Positions 42,350 through 51,147 of a DNA stretch of 64,000 nucleotides are shown one piece after another. The DNA is from DATEDA01 sp963827595. GTDB lineage: Bacteria > Pseudomonadota > Gammaproteobacteria > Burkholderiales > SG8-39. The position numbers and the translations under genes were made by a program. The notes under the pieces are model-generated. The model was not told the DNA's origin and made no database searches. It worked only from the letters and a program-made list of their open reading frames with translations. The first letter of the stretch is position 1; each line of letters opens with the position of its first letter. The stretch is taken from contig CAWHBT010000001.1 in NCBI GenBank assembly GCA_963827595.1, forward strand, positions 186,001 to 250,000, written 5' to 3'.

Positions 42350-42949
42350 GTGCCCTTGCTGCCTCCCGAGACCGCGCAAAGGATCTCGCGCGAGGAGATG
42401 ATCGAGCTGCCCATCCGGCGCTACGAGGGTCCGGTGCACCTCGTCGCGGCCCCTCCGGATCTCCAGCGCGCGGTGCAGGACATCTCCCAGGAAAGCGTCG
42501 TCGGCTTCGACACCGAGACGCGGCCCGCCTTCAGGCCCGGCGAGAGCTACCTCCCCTCCCTCGTGCAGTTCGCCACCGCCGGCGCGGTGTATCTCCTGCA
42601 GGTCCAGCAGCAGGACTGTTCCGCCGCGCTGCGGGAGATCTTTGCGTCGGAGAGCGTCGTAAAGGCGGGCGTGTCGGTGACCGACGATCTGCGTAACCTG
42701 AAGAAGCTCTTCGAGTTCGAGGAAAGCGCGGTGGTGGATCTCGGCCGGGTTGCGAAGCGCCACGGCCTGAAGCAGACGGGCGTGCGCAACCTCGCGGGGA
42801 TCTTTCTCGGCACGCGAATTCCCAAGGGCGCGAAGACGACGAACTGGGCGGCGCGCCGCCTGACGGCGCAACAGATCGCCTACGCGGCGACCGATGCCTG
42901 GGCGTGCCGCGAGCTGTACCTCCGCTTCAAGCAGCTGAATCTGGTCTGA
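42350..42949 (+). CDS. RNase D-like 3'-5' exonuclease (DEDDy)
   Basis: 199 residues. DEDDy active site: VVGFDTETRP (D, E), AGVSVTDDLRNLKKLF (D), and QIAYAATDAWACRELYLRF (Y and D). No HRDC domain, so it is a minimal exonuclease of the YjfP/WRN-exo-like group, not full-length RNase D. LKQTGVRNLAGIFLGTRIPKGAKTTNW is a typical core. Nucleic acid substrate unknown. It follows the Bug gene by 13 bp, likely the same transcript. Confidence 0.9.
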   Translation: MPLLPPETAQRISREEMIELPIRRYEGPVHLVAAPPDLQRAVQDISQESVVGFDTETRPAFRPGESYLPSLVQFATAGAVYLLQVQQQDCSAALREIFASESVVKAGVSVTDDLRNLKKLFEFEESAVVDLGRVAKRHGLKQTGVRNLAGIFLGTRIPKGAKTTNWAARRLTAQQIAYAATDAWACRELYLRFKQLNLV

Positions 42950-42961
42950 AGACCCGCTGCA

Positions 42962-43291
42962 CTACGCGGATCGCCATTCCACCTCGCGCAGGCCTTCGCC
43001 CTCGAAGCGGCGATTGCAGGTCTCGCAATGGTACTGAGCCCGCTCGGCAAAGGCCTGGCGCGCGGCGCGCTGGAGCGGCCGCGCGAACCACCAGATGACG
43101 ATGGCGATGGCCGCCAGCGCGGCATACGGCTCACCCTCGCCGCGCGGCGACCCCAGGAGCGCGAGCACGAGCGCGACCGCGGTCCAAAAAACCAGCTCCA
43201 CGGCGACATACCGGGCCACGGTCGCAAAGTCGGGCATGTCGGTCCGTCGCAGCGCGCTCCCGCAGCCCGGGCATACCTTGGTGTTCGCCAT
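42962..43291 (-). CDS. Small zinc-ribbon membrane protein
   Basis: 109 residues. An N-terminal CPGCGSALRR knuckle, two hydrophobic segments (about 27-47 and 57-70), and a C-terminal CETCNRRFEGEG knuckle. The cysteine pairs flank the membrane part, so both ends could be cytoplasmic and fold together on a zinc ion. Family not recognised. Convergent with the exonuclease gene, 12 bp apart. Confidence 0.6.
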   Translation of the reverse strand: MANTKVCPGCGSALRRTDMPDFATVARYVAVELVFWTAVALVLALLGSPRGEGEPYAALAAIAIVIWWFARPLQRAARQAFAERAQYHCETCNRRFEGEGLREVEWRSA

Positions 43292-43309
43292 GGAGGAATC
43301 CGGGGGCGG

Positions 43310-44710
43310 CTAGGCAGCGTGCGGCGCCCAGCCGATCGGATGATCGCGCTCGACGAACTTCGCGCACTCAAGGATCCGCGGCTCCGACAGCCGGGGGCCG
43401 ACGATCTGGAGGCCGACCGGCAGGCGCGACGCCGATAGGCCCGCTGGCACGCTCGCAGCCGGCAGCCCCGCAAGCGAGACGAGGAAGGTCTGCGCCAGCC
43501 AATCCATGTAATTCTCGAGCCGGTGTCCGGCGATCTCCGTCGGGTAGTTCTGCTCCACCGGGAACGGCAGCACCGGCGTCGTCGGGGTGAGCAGCAGATC
43601 GAAGCGCTCGAACAGCGCCCGCCAGCGATGCCAGATCTCGGCGCGCTTGTGCTCGGCGCGCGCGATGTCGAGAATCCCCACGCTCAGGCCGAGCCGGATG
43701 TTCCCGGCGAGATTCGGGTTCAGCTCGCCGAGCTTCTCCAGGCGGGCGACGTGGTTCCCGACCATCGCTTCGCCGCGCAGCGTGACGAAAGCGTCGCGGC
43801 CGTCCGCGAGGTCGAGGGCGACCTCCTCGATGCTCGCGCCATGGCGCTCGAGCGCGAACGCGGCTTCGCGGCACAGCCGCGCCACTTCCGGGTCGATGCC
43901 GGTGGGCCCGATCGCCGGGGCATACGCGAGGCGCACGCCGCGCAGGCTCTCCGCGCGCTCGACGATCTCGTACGCGCTCTCCCACGCCGGCGGGACCGAC
44001 AGCGGCGAGACCGTGGAGAAACCGGTCATCGCATCGAGAAACAGCGCGCAGTCCGCGACGTCGCGCGCCATCGGCCCGGTCACGCTCTGGTCGTGCCACG
44101 GCAGCGTGATCGGCAGCCGCGGCACCAGCCCGGCCGTGGTGCGCAGCCCGACCACGCCGCAGAACGCGGCGGGCGTGCGCACGCTGCCGCCGAAGTCGGT
44201 GCCCTCGGCGAGCGGAACCATCGCGGCCGCGAGCGCCGCGGCGCCGCCGCCCGTCGAGCCGCTCGCCGAACGCTCGAGGTCCCAGGGATTGCGGGTCGCG
44301 CCGAACACCAGGTTCACCGTGTTCCCGCCCGCGGCGAACTCTGGCGTGTTGGTCTTGCCGATGACGATGGCGCCGGCACGCTTGATCCGCCGCACGACCT
44401 CGGCGTCCTCCGCCGGCACGTGGTCGGCGAAGAGCGTCGAGCCCCAGGTGGTGCGGATGCCGGCCGTGGGGGTGATGTCCTTGATGCCTACCGGCACGCC
44501 GTGGAGCAGGCCAAGCGCCTCGCCCCGCGTCACGGCCGCCGCCGCGGTGCGCGCGGCTTCGCGCGCCCGCTCCGTCGCGACGGTGACGATCGCGTTGACC
44601 GCCGGATTCGCGCGCTCGATCGCTGCGAGGTGCGCGTCGAGGATCTCGACCGGGCTCGCCTGTTTCTCGCGCACCAGCCGCGCGAGCGCCCGCGCCGGAA
44701 GCCGGTTCAT
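43310..44710 (-). CDS. Amidase signature family protein
   Basis: 466 residues. Catalytic Lys in HGVPVGIKDI; cis-Ser region SASGSTGGGAAALAAAMVP; nucleophile Ser in TDFGGSVRTPAAFCGVVGLR. The rest follows the GatA-like fold, including TPTTPVLPFPVEQ. It hydrolyses a carboxamide in the cytosol. It is coupled by ATGA to the SsuC-like permease upstream, so it is the last gene of a leftward ABC-transporter operon. The transported compound is likely an amide or becomes one. Ureidomalonate hydrolysis is a possible role in view of the divergent ring-opening hydrolase, but this is inference. Confidence 0.9.
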   Translation of the reverse strand: MNRLPARALARLVREKQASPVEILDAHLAAIERANPAVNAIVTVATERAREAARTAAAAVTRGEALGLLHGVPVGIKDITPTAGIRTTWGSTLFADHVPAEDAEVVRRIKRAGAIVIGKTNTPEFAAGGNTVNLVFGATRNPWDLERSASGSTGGGAAALAAAMVPLAEGTDFGGSVRTPAAFCGVVGLRTTAGLVPRLPITLPWHDQSVTGPMARDVADCALFLDAMTGFSTVSPLSVPPAWESAYEIVERAESLRGVRLAYAPAIGPTGIDPEVARLCREAAFALERHGASIEEVALDLADGRDAFVTLRGEAMVGNHVARLEKLGELNPNLAGNIRLGLSVGILDIARAEHKRAEIWHRWRALFERFDLLLTPTTPVLPFPVEQNYPTEIAGHRLENYMDWLAQTFLVSLAGLPAASVPAGLSASRLPVGLQIVGPRLSEPRILECAKFVERDHPIGWAPHAA

Positions 44711-45459
44711 TTTCCTGCCCAGTGCACGAAGCGCTTCTCCACCAGCATGAACGCGAGATTGAGCCCGTAGCCGAGCGCCCCGGAGGCGAAGATCGCGGCG
44801 TACATCTCGGGCATGTTGAACAGCTGCTGCGCCTCGAATACCCGGAAGCCGAGGCCGTCGATCGAGCCGATGAACATCTCGGCGACCACCACGATCACGA
44901 GCGCGAGCGAGACGCCGTTGCGCAGACCGACGAACGTCTGCGGCAGCGACTCGAGCAGCATCACGTCGGTCAGCACGCGCAGGCGCGACGCGCCCATCAC
45001 CTTGGCGGCGAGCAGGCGGGTCTTGCGCGCGTTCATGACCCCGTAGGCGACGTTGAAGAGGATGACCAGGGCGGCACCGAACGACGCGACCAGGATCTTG
45101 GTCTGGTCGCCCACGCCGAAGATGACGAGGAACAGCGGAAACATCGCCGAGGCCGGCGTCGAGCGGAAGAAATCGATCACGAACTCGGCCGCGCGATAGG
45201 CCTTCTCGTTGGCGCCGAGCAGGATTCCGAGCGGGATGGCGATGACCGCCGCGATCGCGATCGCGTAGGCGGTGCGCAAGAGCGTGCGCCAGAAGTCGTA
45301 CCCGAGCCGGCCGCCCGCCATCCCCTGTACCAGCGCCGCGAACGCCTTCTCCGGCGGCGGCAGGAGCACCGGGTCGACGAGCCGCGCCCAGACCGCCAGG
45401 TACCAGACGACGACGAGCCCGGCGACACCGACGATGGGCAGGAGCGCCTGGGGCTTCAT
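44707..45459 (-). CDS. ABC transporter permease (SsuC/TauC type)
   Basis: 250 residues, six hydrophobic segments. The permease EAA-type loop reads LAAKVMGASRLRVLTDVMLLESLPQTFVGLR, with conserved G at GAS, as in SsuC/TauC/ThiX permeases. LALVIVVVAEMFIGSIDGLG follows. Partner of the ATPase and receptor genes upstream. Overlaps both neighbours by 4 bp (ATGA on both sides). Confidence 0.92.
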   Translation of the reverse strand: MKPQALLPIVGVAGLVVVWYLAVWARLVDPVLLPPPEKAFAALVQGMAGGRLGYDFWRTLLRTAYAIAIAAVIAIPLGILLGANEKAYRAAEFVIDFFRSTPASAMFPLFLVIFGVGDQTKILVASFGAALVILFNVAYGVMNARKTRLLAAKVMGASRLRVLTDVMLLESLPQTFVGLRNGVSLALVIVVVAEMFIGSIDGLGFRVFEAQQLFNMPEMYAAIFASGALGYGLNLAFMLVEKRFVHWAGK

Positions 45460-46262
45460 CCCTTTCTCACTTCTCGCTGGAAGACATCCAGGCAGTGGCC
45501 CTTGATCCGGACGAAGTCGGGGTCGGACAGGGTGTGCGCGTCGCGCGGCCGCGGCAGGTCCATCGCCACGAGGTCGGCGACCCGCGCCGGACGGCGCGAA
45601 AGGAGCAGCACGTGGTCGGCGAGGTACACCGCCTCCTCGAGATCGTGCGACACCAGGATCGTCGTGGTGCGCGTCTCGTCGAACACTGCCTGCAGCTGGT
45701 CGCGCATGAACAGCGTCATCTCGTAGTCGAGCGCCGAGAACGGCTCGTCGAGGAACAGCACCTCCGGCTCCACCACCAGCGCGCGCATGATCGAGACGAG
45801 CTGCTGCTGGCCGCCGGAGAGCTCGTACGGGTAGCGGTTGAGGTCGATCTTGACCCCGAGGTGGGCGACGAGGCGCTCGACCCTCGCGCGCCGCTCCGCC
45901 CGCGGGAGCTTGGCAAGCTTGAGCGGATACTCGATGTTGTCGATCGAGCGCAGCCAGGGAAACAGCGCCTCGCGGTAGTTCTGGAAGACGTAGCCGATCT
46001 TGGTCTGCGCGAGCCGCTTCCCGCCGAACAGGATCTCGCCGCCGTCCGCCGGGACGAGCCCGGCGATCATGTTGATGAGGGTCGACTTGCCACAGCCGTT
46101 CGGCCCGAAGATCGAGACGAAGCGCCCGCGCGGGATGTCGAGGTCGAAACGGTCGTAGACGACCGCCTCGCCGAAGCGCTTCGCGAGCCCGCGGACGGTG
46201 ATATGGGGCACGCTCGCGGCGGCGGCGGCAACCGCCGACGGCGCCGCGCGTGGGTCCATCAC
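45456..46262 (-). CDS. ABC transporter ATPase (SsuB/TauB type)
   Basis: 268 residues. Walker A FGPNGCGKSTLINM, Q-loop GYVFQNYREALFPWL, signature YPYELSGGQQQLVSIMRAL, Walker B VLFLDEPFSALDYE, switch VSHDLEEAVYLAD. The pattern is that of nitrate/taurine/sulfonate importers. An Ala-rich 20-residue N-terminal tail precedes the domain, so a start at an internal codon (for example the V of VPHITVRGL) is possible. Coupled to the permease by ATGA. Confidence 0.93.
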   Translation of the reverse strand: MMDPRAAPSAVAAAAASVPHITVRGLAKRFGEAVVYDRFDLDIPRGRFVSIFGPNGCGKSTLINMIAGLVPADGGEILFGGKRLAQTKIGYVFQNYREALFPWLRSIDNIEYPLKLAKLPRAERRARVERLVAHLGVKIDLNRYPYELSGGQQQLVSIMRALVVEPEVLFLDEPFSALDYEMTLFMRDQLQAVFDETRTTTILVSHDLEEAVYLADHVLLLSRRPARVADLVAMDLPRPRDAHTLSDPDFVRIKGHCLDVFQREVRKG

Positions 46263-46280
46263 CTCCTCACCCTCGACCCT

Positions 46281-46296
46281 CTCCCCGGCGGGGGAG
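46281..46296. repeat. Small hairpin between the receptor and ATPase genes
   Basis: CTCCCC-GGCG-GGGGAG, 6-bp arms and a four-base loop, within CCCTCTCC...GGGGAGG-like sequence common in intergenic gaps of GC-rich proteobacteria. On the minus strand it follows the receptor gene and may favour receptor expression over the ATPase and permease. Confidence 0.35.
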
Positions 46297-46304
46297 GGGG
46301 ACGC

Positions 46305-47279
46305 TCAGAATCGCTGGAGGTACTTCGTCACGTCCACCGGCTCCGGCAACGTCCCGAGGCGGGTCGAGTAGTCGATGAACGTCTGGAACTCCTGGCGGTC
46401 GGTGTTGGTGAGGTCGTAGACGTTGGTGAATTTCACGAGCGGGACCGTGTCGACGACGTCGTCCGGCGTGAACGTGTTCTTCAGGAGGTGCTTGCGCGCC
46501 TCCTTCGGGTTCGAGTTGATGAAGGTGATCGCCAGCGCCCACGCCGCCGCGAAGCGCCGCGCGACGTCCGGGCGGTTCTTGACGAAGTCCGATGACACCA
46601 CGCCGCCCGCGGCCCACGCGTTCGCCTTGGGATCGCCGAGGATGTACTTGGCGATGAGCCCGGCCTCGAGCGTGGTGGCGACCCCGAGCTTGCGCATCGT
46701 CGCCGCGTTCGGCTCGAGCGTATAGCCGGCGTCGAACGTGCCGGCGGTCATGGCGTTGACGTGCTGGCCCATGTCGAGCTGGTCGATCGTGTAGTCGCCC
46801 TCCTTCAGGCCGGCGATCGCGAGCACCGCCTTCGCCATCGACACGTTGGCCGGGCCCGGCGCCGACATGAGCTTCTTGCCCTTGAGGTCGGCGAGCGAGC
46901 GGACAGTGAGGCCCTTGCGCACGACGAACTGCTCCATCTGATACTGCGCGTTCTGGCCGTTGATCGAGATGTACATCGCGACGCCGGGCTTCTTGAGGTT
47001 GGCGTTCATCCCTTCGATCGTGACCAGGACCGCCGAGGCGTCGATCTGGTTGGTGATCAGCGCCGACACGTTCGGCGGGCCGCCGATCAGCCGGATCATC
47101 TCGGCGTCGATGCCCTGCTGCTTGAAGAATCCGCGCTCCAGCGCCACGAAGAACGGCAGCGAGGAGCTCACCGGGAACACGCCGACCTTCACCTTGTCCT
47201 GCGCGAGCGGCCCGCCGCTCGCGAGCCCGAGCGCGAGCGCCGCGAACGCCGCCCGCAACGCCTTCATGTTCCGCGTCAT
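46305..47279 (-). CDS. ABC transporter solute-binding protein (NitT/TauT, SsuA-like)
   Basis: 324 residues. Signal peptide ending near LASGGPLAQD; GAGGAGGGCGAA precedes the ATG. NMT1/THI5-like fold: KVKVGVFPVSSSLPFFVALERGFFKQQGIDAEMIRL, then SLADLKGKKLMSAPGPANVSMAKAVLAIAGLKEGDYTID. This subfamily binds sulfonates, nitrate, thiamine precursors or aromatic acids. The ligand here may be the N-heterocycle handled by the divergent operon, judged only by adjacency. Confidence 0.92.
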   Translation of the reverse strand: MTRNMKALRAAFAALALGLASGGPLAQDKVKVGVFPVSSSLPFFVALERGFFKQQGIDAEMIRLIGGPPNVSALITNQIDASAVLVTIEGMNANLKKPGVAMYISINGQNAQYQMEQFVVRKGLTVRSLADLKGKKLMSAPGPANVSMAKAVLAIAGLKEGDYTIDQLDMGQHVNAMTAGTFDAGYTLEPNAATMRKLGVATTLEAGLIAKYILGDPKANAWAAGGVVSSDFVKNRPDVARRFAAAWALAITFINSNPKEARKHLLKNTFTPDDVVDTVPLVKFTNVYDLTNTDRQEFQTFIDYSTRLGTLPEPVDVTKYLQRF

Positions 47280-47306
47280 TTCGCCCTCCTCGTCGATGAC
47301 GAATCA

Positions 47307-47312
47307 ATTATA
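47307..47312 (-). promoter_or_regulatory. -10 element of the leftward ABC-transporter operon
   Basis: Consensus TATAAT on the minus strand, 27 bases before the receptor ATG at 47279. The gap 47280-47458 separates this operon from the divergent ring-opening amidohydrolase operon and should hold both promoters. Confidence 0.45.
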
Positions 47313-47458
47313 TGCGCGCCCCCGGCGCGGCGGCGCGCCACGGCAGGGTTGCCGCCCGATCGCCCGAGCGGTACCGTTCACGGCTGGTGCCCGCCGGCGG
47401 TCCGAGAGCGCACGCAATCGGGGCAAACCGCGCGGGTGGTGCGCGAAGGAGAGGCACG

Positions 47459-48553
47459 ATGGCGGTCGAAGCAGCCAAGGTGGAGCTCAGGAACGTGCAG
47501 GACGCCGCCGGTCTCGAGGAGCGGATCCGTGCCGGCCAGATGACCGCGGATCAGGTCGTGGCCGTGATCGGGAAGACCGAGGGTAACGGCGGCGTCAACG
47601 ACTTCACCCGGATCCTCGCCGACCAGGCGTTCCGGCGAGTGCTCCAGAAGCTCGGCACCCGGAGCGCCGAAGCGATCGCCCGGGTCCCGATGGTCTGGTC
47701 GGGCGGGTGCGACGGCGTGATCACGCCGCACGCGACGGTGTTCGCGGTGAACGACCGGCGCGGGTCCGCGGACCGGTCGCGCCTGACGATCGGCACCGCG
47801 CTCAGCGCCGAGATCCTGCCCGAGGACATCGGCCGGCCGGCGATGGTGGAGAAGGTGGCCGAGGGCGTGCGGCAGGCGATGCGCAACGCCGGCATCGACG
47901 ACCCGCGCGACGTCCACTACGTCCAGACCAAGACGCCACTGCTCACCGTCGAGTCGACCCACGATGCCGAGGCCCGGGGCAAGACGGTCGCTTGCGAGGT
48001 TCACGAGTCGATGGGGGTCTCGAACGGCACGACCGCGCTCGGGATCGGCGTCGCCCTGGGCGAGATCCCGATGCCGCGCGCCGAGCAGATCTGCCGGGAT
48101 CTCGACCTCTACTCCTCGGTCGCCTCGTGCTCGTCCGGCGTCGAGCTCACCCAGGCGCAGATCGTGCTCCTCGGCAACAAGGCCGGCGCCGGGGGCCGGT
48201 ACCGCATCGGCCACAGCGTCATGAAGGATGCGCTCGACATCGACGGGATCTATGCCGCGATCCGGGACGCCGGCCTCGAGCTTCCGGAGCGACCGCGGGC
48301 GGAGGACCTGAAGGGACGCGTGGTCAACTGCTTCCTGAAGTGCGAGGCGGACAAGCGGGCGCGGCTCCGCGGCCGGCGCCAGATCATGCTCGACGACTCC
48401 GACGTCCACCACCACCGCCACTCCAAGGCGGCGGTCGGTGGGGTGGCGGCCACCGCGATCGGCGACCCGGCGGTGTTCGTGTCGGTCGACGCCATGCACC
48501 AGGGGCCCCACGGCGGCGGGCCGGTCATCGCGATCGTCGATCTCGGCGAGTGA
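47459..48553 (+). CDS. Ring-opening amidohydrolase, cyanuric acid hydrolase/barbiturase family
   Basis: 364 residues, the family's normal size (AtzD about 363, barbiturase about 367). GAAGGAGAGGCACG before the ATG. Three tandem domains: Lys39 in VIGKTEGNGGVNDFTR and Ser81 in WSGGCDGVITPH (first); VQTKTPLLT and SVASCSSGVELTQ (second); RRQIMLDDSDVHHHRHSKAAVG and FVSVDAMHQGPHGGGP (third). These carry the Ser-Lys pairs of the fold. It hydrolyses a ring C-N bond of cyanuric acid, barbituric acid or a similar N-heterocycle. The genes downstream (molybdenum hydroxylase, uracil-type permease) favour barbiturate. Confidence 0.93.
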   Translation: MAVEAAKVELRNVQDAAGLEERIRAGQMTADQVVAVIGKTEGNGGVNDFTRILADQAFRRVLQKLGTRSAEAIARVPMVWSGGCDGVITPHATVFAVNDRRGSADRSRLTIGTALSAEILPEDIGRPAMVEKVAEGVRQAMRNAGIDDPRDVHYVQTKTPLLTVESTHDAEARGKTVACEVHESMGVSNGTTALGIGVALGEIPMPRAEQICRDLDLYSSVASCSSGVELTQAQIVLLGNKAGAGGRYRIGHSVMKDALDIDGIYAAIRDAGLELPERPRAEDLKGRVVNCFLKCEADKRARLRGRRQIMLDDSDVHHHRHSKAAVGGVAATAIGDPAVFVSVDAMHQGPHGGGPVIAIVDLGE

Positions 48554-49800
48554 GCTCGCGCTACGACGTCCTCGTCCGGCGCGCGCGGCTGCGCGGCGGG
48601 GGCGACGCGCTCCACGACATCGCGGTCCGCGCCGGGCGCATCGCCGCCCTCGGCGTGCGGGTCGACGGGACCGCGCCGGTCGAGCTCGACGCGCGCGGCG
48701 GCCTCGCCACGGAGTCGTTCGTCAATCCGCACCTGCACCTGTGCAAGGTGTACACGCTGCGGATGATGGACGACCGGGCCGCGCACGCCTACCACGCCGA
48801 CGGGATGGTCAACGCCGCGTCGGCCATCGAGCTGGCGGCGCGCGTCAAGGAGAAGTACGCCGAGCCGTGGATCCTCGAGAACGTCCGCCGCGCGGTCGCG
48901 CTCGCCGCGGCTCACGGGACGACGCATCTGCGGGCGCTCGCCGACGTGGACGGCAAGGCGCGGCTGGAGGGGGTCAAGGCCCTGCTCCGCGCGCGGGAGG
49001 AGTTCAAGGGGATCGTCGACGTCCAGGTCGTCGCCTTCGCACAGGACGGGATCGCTCGCGAGCCCGGCGCCGCGGAGTTCATGCGCCAGGCGATGGCGCT
49101 CGGCGCGGACGTGGTCGGGGGCATCCCGTGGATCGAGCGCACCGCGGCCGACACCGCCGCCCACGTCGCGTTCTGCTTCGACCTCGCGCGCGAGTTCGGC
49201 AAGGACGTCTCGATGCTCGTGGACGACGCGGGCGACGCCGGATTGCGGACGCTCGAGGCCATGGCCGCCGCAGCGATCGAGCGCGGCTGGCAAGGGCGCG
49301 TCCTGGCCCATCACGCGCGGGCAATGGCGCTCTACCCCGCGCCGTACCTCGAGAAGGTCATCGGGCTCATGCAGCAGGCGCGCCTCGCCCTCGTGACCGA
49401 CCCGCACACCGGTCCGCTGCACGCCCGGGTGAAGGAACTGCTGGCGGCGGACGTCAACGTCTGCCTCGGCCAGGACGACATCTCGGACGCGTACTATCCG
49501 TTCGGCCGCAACAGCATGCTCGAGGTCGCGTTCCTCGCCGCGCACCTGCTGTGGATGACGGCGCGCCCGGAGATGGACACGCTGTACGAGATGATCACCA
49601 CGCGGGCGGCACGGGCGATGGGCGTGCCCGATCACGAGTTGCGCGTCGGTGCGCCGGCGAACCTCGTCGTCCTCGCGGCGCCGGACGTCCTCGAGGCGCT
49701 GCGCGATCACGCCGAGCCGGTCGCGGTGGTGAGCCAAGGGAAGCTGGTCGACCAGGCGAAAATGCGCCAGCTGTCGCGTCATGAAGCCCGCCCCGTTTAG
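48550..49800 (+). CDS. CodA-like (cytosine deaminase-like) amidohydrolase with altered active site
   Basis: 416 residues from a GTG overlapping the upstream stop. Close in layout to E. coli CodA: FVNPHLHLCKVY (His61, His63), DVQVVAFAQDGIAREPGA, and LGQDDISDAYYPFGRNSMLE (metal Asp309). But the segment equal to CodA DVHCDE reads SMLVDD. The third metal ligand (His214 in CodA) is Leu223, and the catalytic Glu217 is Asp226. CodA's H-V-D-V segment (RTHVDV) is also changed to RALADV. HH at 254-255 keeps the His246 site. It may have another substrate or a structural role. It overlaps the next gene by 20 bp. Confidence 0.85.
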   Translation: MSSRYDVLVRRARLRGGGDALHDIAVRAGRIAALGVRVDGTAPVELDARGGLATESFVNPHLHLCKVYTLRMMDDRAAHAYHADGMVNAASAIELAARVKEKYAEPWILENVRRAVALAAAHGTTHLRALADVDGKARLEGVKALLRAREEFKGIVDVQVVAFAQDGIAREPGAAEFMRQAMALGADVVGGIPWIERTAADTAAHVAFCFDLAREFGKDVSMLVDDAGDAGLRTLEAMAAAAIERGWQGRVLAHHARAMALYPAPYLEKVIGLMQQARLALVTDPHTGPLHARVKELLAADVNVCLGQDDISDAYYPFGRNSMLEVAFLAAHLLWMTARPEMDTLYEMITTRAARAMGVPDHELRVGAPANLVVLAAPDVLEALRDHAEPVAVVSQGKLVDQAKMRQLSRHEARPV

Positions 49801-50656
49801 GTACGTCGCCGCCGAGTCGCTCGCGAGCGCCCTCGCGCTCAAGGCGGAGCACGGCGACGACGCACGCTTCCTCGCCGGCGGTCAGAGCCTGATCCCGGCG
49901 ATGAACTTCCGCCTCGCCCAACCGGCGGTCGTGGTGGACCTCAATCCGCTGAGCGAGCTCGACTTCGTGCGCGCCGCGGGCGCGGGCGGCCTGCGCATCG
50001 GCGCGCTGACCCGCAACCGGACGCTCGAGCGCGACGCCCTCGTCGCCGCGCGGCAGCCGCTCGTCCGCGAGGCGGTGCCCCACGTCGCCCACCCGCAGAT
50101 CCGCAATCGCGGCACGCTCGGCGGCAACCTGGCGCACGCGGATCCGGCGTCCGAGCTGCCGGCGCTCATGCTCGCCCTCGATGCGCGGCTGCGCGCCCAG
50201 TCGGTGCGCGGCGAGCGCTGGATCGAGGCCCGCGAGTTCTTCCGCAGCGTGTTCACCACCGCGCTCCGCGCCGACGAGCTGCTCGCCGAGGTGGAGCTTC
50301 CCGGGCTGCCGCCGCGCACCGGCACGTGCTTCATGGAGGTGGCCCGGCGGCGCGGTGACTACGCCATGATGGGTGTGGCCACGGTGGTCACGCTCGGCGA
50401 GGACGGTCGGTGCACGCGCGCGCGCCTCGCGTACTGCAACGCCGGCGAGACGCCGGTGAGCGCTGCGGCCGCGGCGCAAGGGCTGGTCGGGAGTCCGATC
50501 GGCGAGACCCAGATCCGTGACGCCGCCGCCGCCGCGCAGCGCGAGCTCGCTCCGCTCGGCAATGTCCACGCAAGCAAGGCGTTCCAGCGGCACCTGGCGG
50601 GCGTGTTGACCAGGCGGGCGCTGCAAACGGCGGTCGACAGGGCGAGGGCCGGATGA
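49781..50656 (+). CDS. Molybdenum hydroxylase, FAD-binding medium subunit (CoxM-like)
   Basis: 291 residues. FAD-binding motifs FLAGGQSLIPAMNFRL and RNRGTLGGNLAHADPASELP, then CO_deh_flav_C domain in the last third. It carries electrons from the iron-sulfur subunit to the final acceptor. The start overlaps the CodA-like gene by 20 bp and the stop overlaps the small subunit as ATGA, giving the order M-S-L. Confidence 0.95.
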   Translation: MKPAPFRYVAAESLASALALKAEHGDDARFLAGGQSLIPAMNFRLAQPAVVVDLNPLSELDFVRAAGAGGLRIGALTRNRTLERDALVAARQPLVREAVPHVAHPQIRNRGTLGGNLAHADPASELPALMLALDARLRAQSVRGERWIEAREFFRSVFTTALRADELLAEVELPGLPPRTGTCFMEVARRRGDYAMMGVATVVTLGEDGRCTRARLAYCNAGETPVSAAAAAQGLVGSPIGETQIRDAAAAAQRELAPLGNVHASKAFQRHLAGVLTRRALQTAVDRARAG

Positions 50657-51147
50657 CGGCGGAGCTGCACGCAGTCACGACGACGGTCAACGGCACGCAA
50701 TACTCCCACCGGGTCGAGTCGCGCCTGCTGCTGAGCGACTTCATCCGCCACGAACTGGGGCTCACCGGCACCCGCGTCGGTTGCGAGCACGGCGTGTGCG
50801 GGGCGTGCACCATCCTGTACGACGGCCAGCCGGCGCGGTCGTGCCTGATGTTCGCCGCGCAGGCGAACGGCCACGAGATCACCACGGTCGAGGGCCTCGC
50901 GCCCGAGCGTGGCCGGCTGGATCCGCTGCAAGAGGCATTCCGTGCCGCGCACGCGCTCCAGTGCGGCTACTGCACCGCGGGCATTCTCCTGACGATGAAG
51001 GCGTTCCTCGCGGAGCATCCGTCGCCGAGCGAGGGCGAAGTCCGCGAGGCGCTGTCCGGCAACCTCTGCCGCTGCACCGGCTACCAGCACATCGTCGACG
51101 CCGTGCTGCTGGAGGCGGCGCGGCTGCGCGGGGAGTCCGCCGCGTGA
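50653..51147 (+). CDS. Molybdenum hydroxylase, 2Fe-2S small subunit (CoxS-like)
   Basis: 164 residues. Plant-type 2Fe-2S motif CEHGVCGACTILYDGQPARSC, followed by the second cluster CGYCTAGILLTMKAFL and LSGNLCRCTGYQHIV. All eight cysteines are present. It passes electrons from the molybdopterin site to the FAD subunit. Coupled to both neighbours. Confidence 0.96.
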   Translation: MTAELHAVTTTVNGTQYSHRVESRLLLSDFIRHELGLTGTRVGCEHGVCGACTILYDGQPARSCLMFAAQANGHEITTVEGLAPERGRLDPLQEAFRAAHALQCGYCTAGILLTMKAFLAEHPSPSEGEVREALSGNLCRCTGYQHIVDAVLLEAARLRGESAA

